NCBI RefSeq assembly: GCF_006716745.1
Contig: NZ_VFPP01000001.1
Coordinates: 3,348,001 to 3,412,000, forward strand
Reading direction: 5' to 3'
DNA: 64,000 bases
From: Saccharothrix saharensis
Lineage (GTDB): Bacteria; Actinomycetota; Actinomycetes; Mycobacteriales; Pseudonocardiaceae
Shown here: positions 60,482-64,000 of the stretch, one piece after another
Layout of the letters: the number at the start of each line of letters is the position of its first letter
How positions within the stretch are numbered: the first letter of the stretch is position 1
The notes under the pieces: model-generated
What the model saw: only the letters and a program-made list of their open reading frames with translations
Database searches by the model: none
Told to the model about the DNA's origin: nothing
Translations under genes and position numbers: made by a program

Positions 60482-62116
60482 ATGAGCGCACCGACCCCTC
60501 GGAAACGCCGGCTCAAGAAGCAGACGAGCAACCGGCCGCCGGTCGTCCCGTTCACGCCCGACAACGATGCCGCACTGTGCTACCTGCGGCAATCGCACTT
60601 CTCGGACGAGAGCACCTCCACGGAGGTGCAGACGCGGGACACGCACCGATGGGCAAGCGCCTACGACGTCCCGATCACTGAGACCGTAGAGGACCTGCAC
60701 GTCTCCGGAGACTTGGAACCCTACAAGCGGGATGGGCTCAAGGTCTGGCTGTCCGACGCGCCGCCAAAGCCGTGGAAGACGTTGGTTGTCTCGAAGCTTG
60801 ATCGGCTGGTGCGCAACGTGATGGACGCGCTCGCCTTGCTTGAATGGCTCAGGGCACGAGGCAAGCGGCTGGTCAGCATTGCGGAAGGCATCGATTCGAG
60901 TAACTCGATGTCGGAGTTCATGATCACCCTGATTGCCGCGTTCGCACGCATGGAGCGCGAACGAATGAGGGAGCGTTTCCGCGACTCGAAAGCAGCCCTC
61001 AAGGAAGCGGGCCGCTGGGCAGGGGAAGGCCATATCTACGGCACCATGCCCGTGGAGTTGCCCAAGGGCGGCTGGATCCTCGGACTCGACCCGTATGCGG
61101 TCAAGATTCTTCACACGCTTTCCAAGATGGCACGGGCAGGGAAGAGCCTTACCGAGATGTGCGACTGGTTGACGGAAAACAAGGTCGTGACGCCAAGGGA
61201 CAGGCAATTGCAGCTAGGTGCAGAGCGACGAGGAGAAGACCTCACAACGGTCGAACTAAAAGAGAAAACGTGGCGGCTGACTTCACTCCGCCGCTTGCTG
61301 GTCGACCCCGCCCTAGTGGACTTCGGCATCTTCGAACCCGCCGAACAGGCGGACATATCGGCCCGGCTGGAAGAAAAGGCGCGACGGAAGGCGCGAGGCA
61401 GCAACCAGCCTTACCAATTCTCCGGTGTCCTGGTGTGCCCGGAGTGCCTCGAACCCCTGTGGCACCGCATCGCGACCAATACACGCACCCGGAAGGATGG
61501 AAGCAAGAGCGAGTACGTATACCGGTACTGGCGTTGCCCATCACGCAAGCACGGCCCGTCCATGCGAGCGGAAGAAATCGAGCCCTTGGCCGAACAGGCT
61601 TTCTACAGGATCTTCGCAATGGTTCCGGTCCGGGAGCGCATCGTTTTGCCGCCTACCAATCATGCCAACGACATTGCGAAACTGGAGCGTGAACACGGCA
61701 AGCTGATGTCCGGAATTGCTCGGGCCAAGTCACCGGAAGCCAGGCGTCAGATCATGGACGACGGGGACAAGATCCTAGCCGATATCGACATGCTCAGAGC
61801 TCTCCCGGCCGACCCTGGCGGCGTGCAATGGGTTCCGACCGATCGAACCTGGCAACAAGAGCTAGCGGTGATGACACCGGAAGATCGACGCCTCAGGTGG
61901 CTCGAATTGGGGTTCGCGTTCGCGGTGCAGAAACGGCCCGATGGTACGTGGTCCGCCGGTTGGCGTTTGCCGGATGGCTGGCAGGAAGCAATGCCGGAAC
62001 TAGCCGAATGGCGCGACCGGATCGGCACCACTGGCGAGACGGTAGAGGTCACCGATCTACTCGACTGGACTAGGGTCGGTTTGACCGAGCCAAAACACGG
62101 CCAGGATCAAAGCTAG
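60482..62116 (+). CDS. Large serine integrase
   Basis: The 544-residue recombinase has the catalytic domain with the nucleophile Ser38 in YLRQSHFS, the LVVSKLDRLVRNVMDALALLEWL block and the long helix ITLIAAFARMERERMRERFRD. The recombinase domain follows (GHIYGTMPVELPKGG). Next comes the zinc-ribbon domain (VCPECLEPLWHR...RYWRCPSRKHG) and a coiled-coil segment near residues 405-440. It integrates the element at the phoD site. The ATG at 60482 follows GAGG; ATG 60473 is in frame but has no ribosome binding site. It lies about 50 bp from the junction, the usual place for such genes. Confidence 0.93.
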   Translation: MSAPTPRKRRLKKQTSNRPPVVPFTPDNDAALCYLRQSHFSDESTSTEVQTRDTHRWASAYDVPITETVEDLHVSGDLEPYKRDGLKVWLSDAPPKPWKTLVVSKLDRLVRNVMDALALLEWLRARGKRLVSIAEGIDSSNSMSEFMITLIAAFARMERERMRERFRDSKAALKEAGRWAGEGHIYGTMPVELPKGGWILGLDPYAVKILHTLSKMARAGKSLTEMCDWLTENKVVTPRDRQLQLGAERRGEDLTTVELKEKTWRLTSLRRLLVDPALVDFGIFEPAEQADISARLEEKARRKARGSNQPYQFSGVLVCPECLEPLWHRIATNTRTRKDGSKSEYVYRYWRCPSRKHGPSMRAEEIEPLAEQAFYRIFAMVPVRERIVLPPTNHANDIAKLEREHGKLMSGIARAKSPEARRQIMDDGDKILADIDMLRALPADPGGVQWVPTDRTWQQELAVMTPEDRRLRWLELGFAFAVQKRPDGTWSAGWRLPDGWQEAMPELAEWRDRIGTTGETVEVTDLLDWTRVGLTEPKHGQDQS

Positions 62117-62124
62117 GAAACCAA

Positions 62125-62167
62125 TGACAGAGGGCCCCTCCGCACTTTGCGAAGGGGCCCTCTGTCA
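62125..62167. terminator. Bidirectional terminator after the integrase gene
   Basis: A stem of about 18 bp (TGACAGAGGGCCCCT...AGGGGCCCTCTGTCA) with a small loop follows the integrase stop by 8 nt and ends 15 nt before the stop of the converging small gene. Confidence 0.9.
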
Positions 62168-62181
62168 TCAGGTCGACAGGC

Positions 62182-62409
62182 TCATTGTCTACGTTGCTGT
62201 TCCGGGATCAACACATCGCATACCTCGCCGATTCTCTCGGCCAACTGCCGGACGTCTGCGCCGTCAACGGTTATCCAAATTTCTCCGTCAAGCCCAGCCA
62301 TGAGCGTTGCCGGAATCCGCCGTTGATCGTCCTTAGTGGACGCTCCGGCGGCGATGTCATCCACCGCCCGGACCCACCTCCCCGTCCACAGGGAGGGAGC
62401 CCTTGTCAT
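62182..62409 (-). CDS. Small hypothetical protein of the element
   Basis: The 75-residue protein is not recognised. The middle (GLDGEIWITVDGADVRQLAERIGEV) suggests a small alpha/beta fold. The start is ATG at 62409, overlapping the 3' end of the FtsK-like gene by 53 nt; a later GTG (in GAVDD-like context near residue 16) is also possible. It is read with the FtsK-like gene and resembles the short unknown genes that follow traB in conjugative elements. Confidence 0.55.
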   Translation of the reverse strand: MTRAPSLWTGRWVRAVDDIAAGASTKDDQRRIPATLMAGLDGEIWITVDGADVRQLAERIGEVCDVLIPEQQRRQ

Positions 62410-64000
62410 GTCCGTCCGACAATGGAATCCGGCCCGTCTCCGGACCGTTCAGGAGTGGGCCGGCCCGCCTCCCTGACGGACGTCCGCGCTGGTCAGCCGA
62501 GGGACCAAGGCTCAGGGAGGCGGCAGGGAAAGGTCCCTGACTCCCTGGCGTCCTCCGTCCGTCCATATAGGTCTCAAGAGCACTCTCGGCACGACGGGTG
62601 ATCGCATCGGCAACGTCCTCAGATCGAACGACCATTGCGCCGTCAGATTTACGAGACTGAATTCCGAACCCGAGAAGCACGGCCCGGAGATCACGTGCGG
62701 TCCACGGTTCGTATTCTTGCGGGTTGAGCGCAACCAGTCGCGAGAGAACAGTTTGAGTGCGGACACGACTCTCTCCTTGGATCACTGATTGAATGTCACG
62801 CAGGTAATCGGCAGGTACGGCTTCGACCTCTTTCAAGTCCGAGCCGGCCGTAAGGGGCAAGTTTCCAATATTTGAGATGGCGCGCCTAATGACGGGCGTC
62901 ACCTCATCGATGCCGTCCTCGAACGGCAGGTAAAACGTGCGCACGAGCTCGAACGAGTTGTGCGTGACGCCAACCGCAACACAGGTTCCCCGGTCGGTGT
63001 GCATCCTGAGTTCGGTTGCCCGGACACCAGCCCGGTACTTGCCCGACCCCAATAGCCCATCATTGGCGATGTGGTCCGCGACAGCAAATGCCACGCCACA
63101 CGACACGTTCCGCGTGATCTCTTTCGGAATACTGTCCTTCGTTGGCGACTGGGTAGCCAGCAGGAGAACTATTCCGTACTTGCGACCACGCTTGATCAGT
63201 TTGACCGCGAGTTCTTCCGCTCGCTTTCCGTACTTTCGGTGCTGGAAGAGTTCGTGACACTCGTCTATTGACAGGATGATCGGGTGCAGGCCCAACCGTG
63301 GGTTGTCGGCGAGTCTGCGCGACACCTTCGGCGGTCGGCCTGACTGCCCGCCGAGAGTACGGCCGCGCCGCTCCATTTCACCGAGAAGATCCTCTAGCGC
63401 TTGAACGGCATCGGCGGCGACTGAGTCATCCATTCCCATGCGATAGCGACTCAGGCGCGGTACCAGGGGATCGAAATCGGGGCTCTCTCCCATCACGAAC
63501 GCCCATAGTTCGGCGGTTGGGTCTAGCGCCGCCCCAACCATCAGCACCCGGAGAAGATTAGTCTTTCCTTGTCCGGGCCTGCCGCCGACCAACCAGTTAC
63601 TTCCGACCAATGGCGCGTTGATTACTAGTCCGCGTTGCGTCAGGCCAAACGGAACACCTTCGAACACGTCAACGGCCCCGTCATGCAACAGCGGCCAATC
63701 ACCAGCGCCACCGGAGAGCGTGCCTTTGTCAGCAACCCACAGGTCCAGAACTCCGTCTTCCTCCCCTGTGGTGGGCCACGTCTCCAATGACGCGCGCCCT
63801 AGGTTGGCCGCCAACACCTTGCGCCGATCGGACACCATCTCCGCCGTCACTCCGAGCGGCAGGCGGATTTGCGCCTGTGTTCCGTCACCGTCCTTTCGCG
63901 CCGCAACGGTGTAGACCAGTTCTCCGCCACCTTTGAGGAAGGAGTTCAGCGGGGCAATTCCCAGGTGTGCAAGCGCCCTGGTAATCATCCGCTCGTCTAC
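62357..64000 (-). CDS. FtsK/SpoIIIE (TraB-like) DNA translocase, partial
   Basis: More than 547 residues of an FtsK/SpoIIIE-type motor are visible; the 5' end is outside the window, because the frame is open through the edge and the first in-frame starts look internal. It has Walker A VGGRPGQGKTNLLR, Walker B IILSIDECHELFQ and the LLLATQSPTKDSIPKEITRNVSC segment typical of conjugative FtsK-like proteins. In actinomycete elements, a TraB protein of this kind moves double-stranded DNA between mycelia. A C-terminal winged-helix-like part (LSRLVALNPQEYEPWTARDLRAVL) may read the clt sites. Confidence 0.88.
   Translation of the reverse strand, partial: VDERMITRALAHLGIAPLNSFLKGGGELVYTVAARKDGDGTQAQIRLPLGVTAEMVSDRRKVLAANLGRASLETWPTTGEEDGVLDLWVADKGTLSGGAGDWPLLHDGAVDVFEGVPFGLTQRGLVINAPLVGSNWLVGGRPGQGKTNLLRVLMVGAALDPTAELWAFVMGESPDFDPLVPRLSRYRMGMDDSVAADAVQALEDLLGEMERRGRTLGGQSGRPPKVSRRLADNPRLGLHPIILSIDECHELFQHRKYGKRAEELAVKLIKRGRKYGIVLLLATQSPTKDSIPKEITRNVSCGVAFAVADHIANDGLLGSGKYRAGVRATELRMHTDRGTCVAVGVTHNSFELVRTFYLPFEDGIDEVTPVIRRAISNIGNLPLTAGSDLKEVEAVPADYLRDIQSVIQGESRVRTQTVLSRLVALNPQEYEPWTARDLRAVLLGFGIQSRKSDGAMVVRSEDVADAITRRAESALETYMDGRRTPGSQGPFPAASLSLGPSADQRGRPSGRRAGPLLNGPETGRIPLSDGHDKGSLPVDGEVGPGGG

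Larger units (their letters stand above)
60430..64000. mobile_element. Integrated element (probable AICE), left part
   Basis: From the phoD junction to the window end, the genes are a large serine integrase, a small hypothetical gene and an FtsK/TraB-like translocase. Their GC content and codon use are less extreme than those of the chromosome, with many A/T-ending codons. Gene content fits an actinomycete integrative conjugative element. The right end is outside the window. Confidence 0.8.

Overview
This is a high-GC actinomycete chromosome segment, most likely from the family Pseudonocardiaceae (Saccharothrix/Lentzea/Actinosynnema type). Signs of this are GC-saturated third codon positions, many GTG starts, 4-bp stop/start overlaps, and an actinobacterial gene order (lepA - rpsT - holA - thrC - comEC/comEA - degV - octT - gpgP - rsfS - nadD - proA - proB - obg - rpmA - rplU - RNase E - ndk). 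The species call is inference.

Region 1 (1-8.9 kb): 5' part of lepA (minus strand), a solitary MazF/PemK-like gene, then a two-gene AAA-ATPase + TOPRIM-like module of lower GC that lies between two 46-bp direct repeats of the end of the mazF-like gene. Small enzymes follow (methyltransferase, VOC, GNAT, AlkZ-like winged-helix protein), then an SPFH + Arc-type pair behind a perfect 16-bp palindrome, a two-domain VOC protein and a TauE-type transporter.

Region 2 (8.9-25.7 kb): a secreted GH3 beta-glucosidase behind a perfect CebR-type operator, rpsT, holA, a SAM-I riboswitch in front of thrC, DNA-uptake genes comEC/comEA, degV, the octT-gpgP-rsfS-nadD group, and a tandem pair of cytochrome P450 + 3Fe-4S ferredoxin units with a TetR gene and operator.

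Region 3 (25.7-47.6 kb): proline genes proA and proB, a RecQ-family helicase with a C-terminal phosphoribosyltransferase-like domain, an MHS-type transporter, obgE, rpmA, rplU, RNase E/G, two radical-SAM-associated genes separated by a secreted subtilase, a DrrAB-like ABC exporter, and ndk.

Region 4 (47.6-64 kb) is accessory. It holds a membrane NACHT NTPase, an 1840-residue secreted amylopullulanase, and a compact locus in which an NrtR-like Nudix regulator diverges from a three-gene operon (membrane protein, nucleoside-phosphorylase-fold enzyme, membrane-anchored protein) joined by 4-bp overlaps. Two copies of one operator motif sit between them. This locus is the best candidate for an undescribed conflict or NAD/nucleotide-sensing system. 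Next comes the 3' half of a phoD-like phosphatase gene, cut by an integrated element whose large serine integrase lies at the junction and whose FtsK/TraB-like gene runs off the right end. The element is probably an actinomycete integrative conjugative element; its other end is outside the window.
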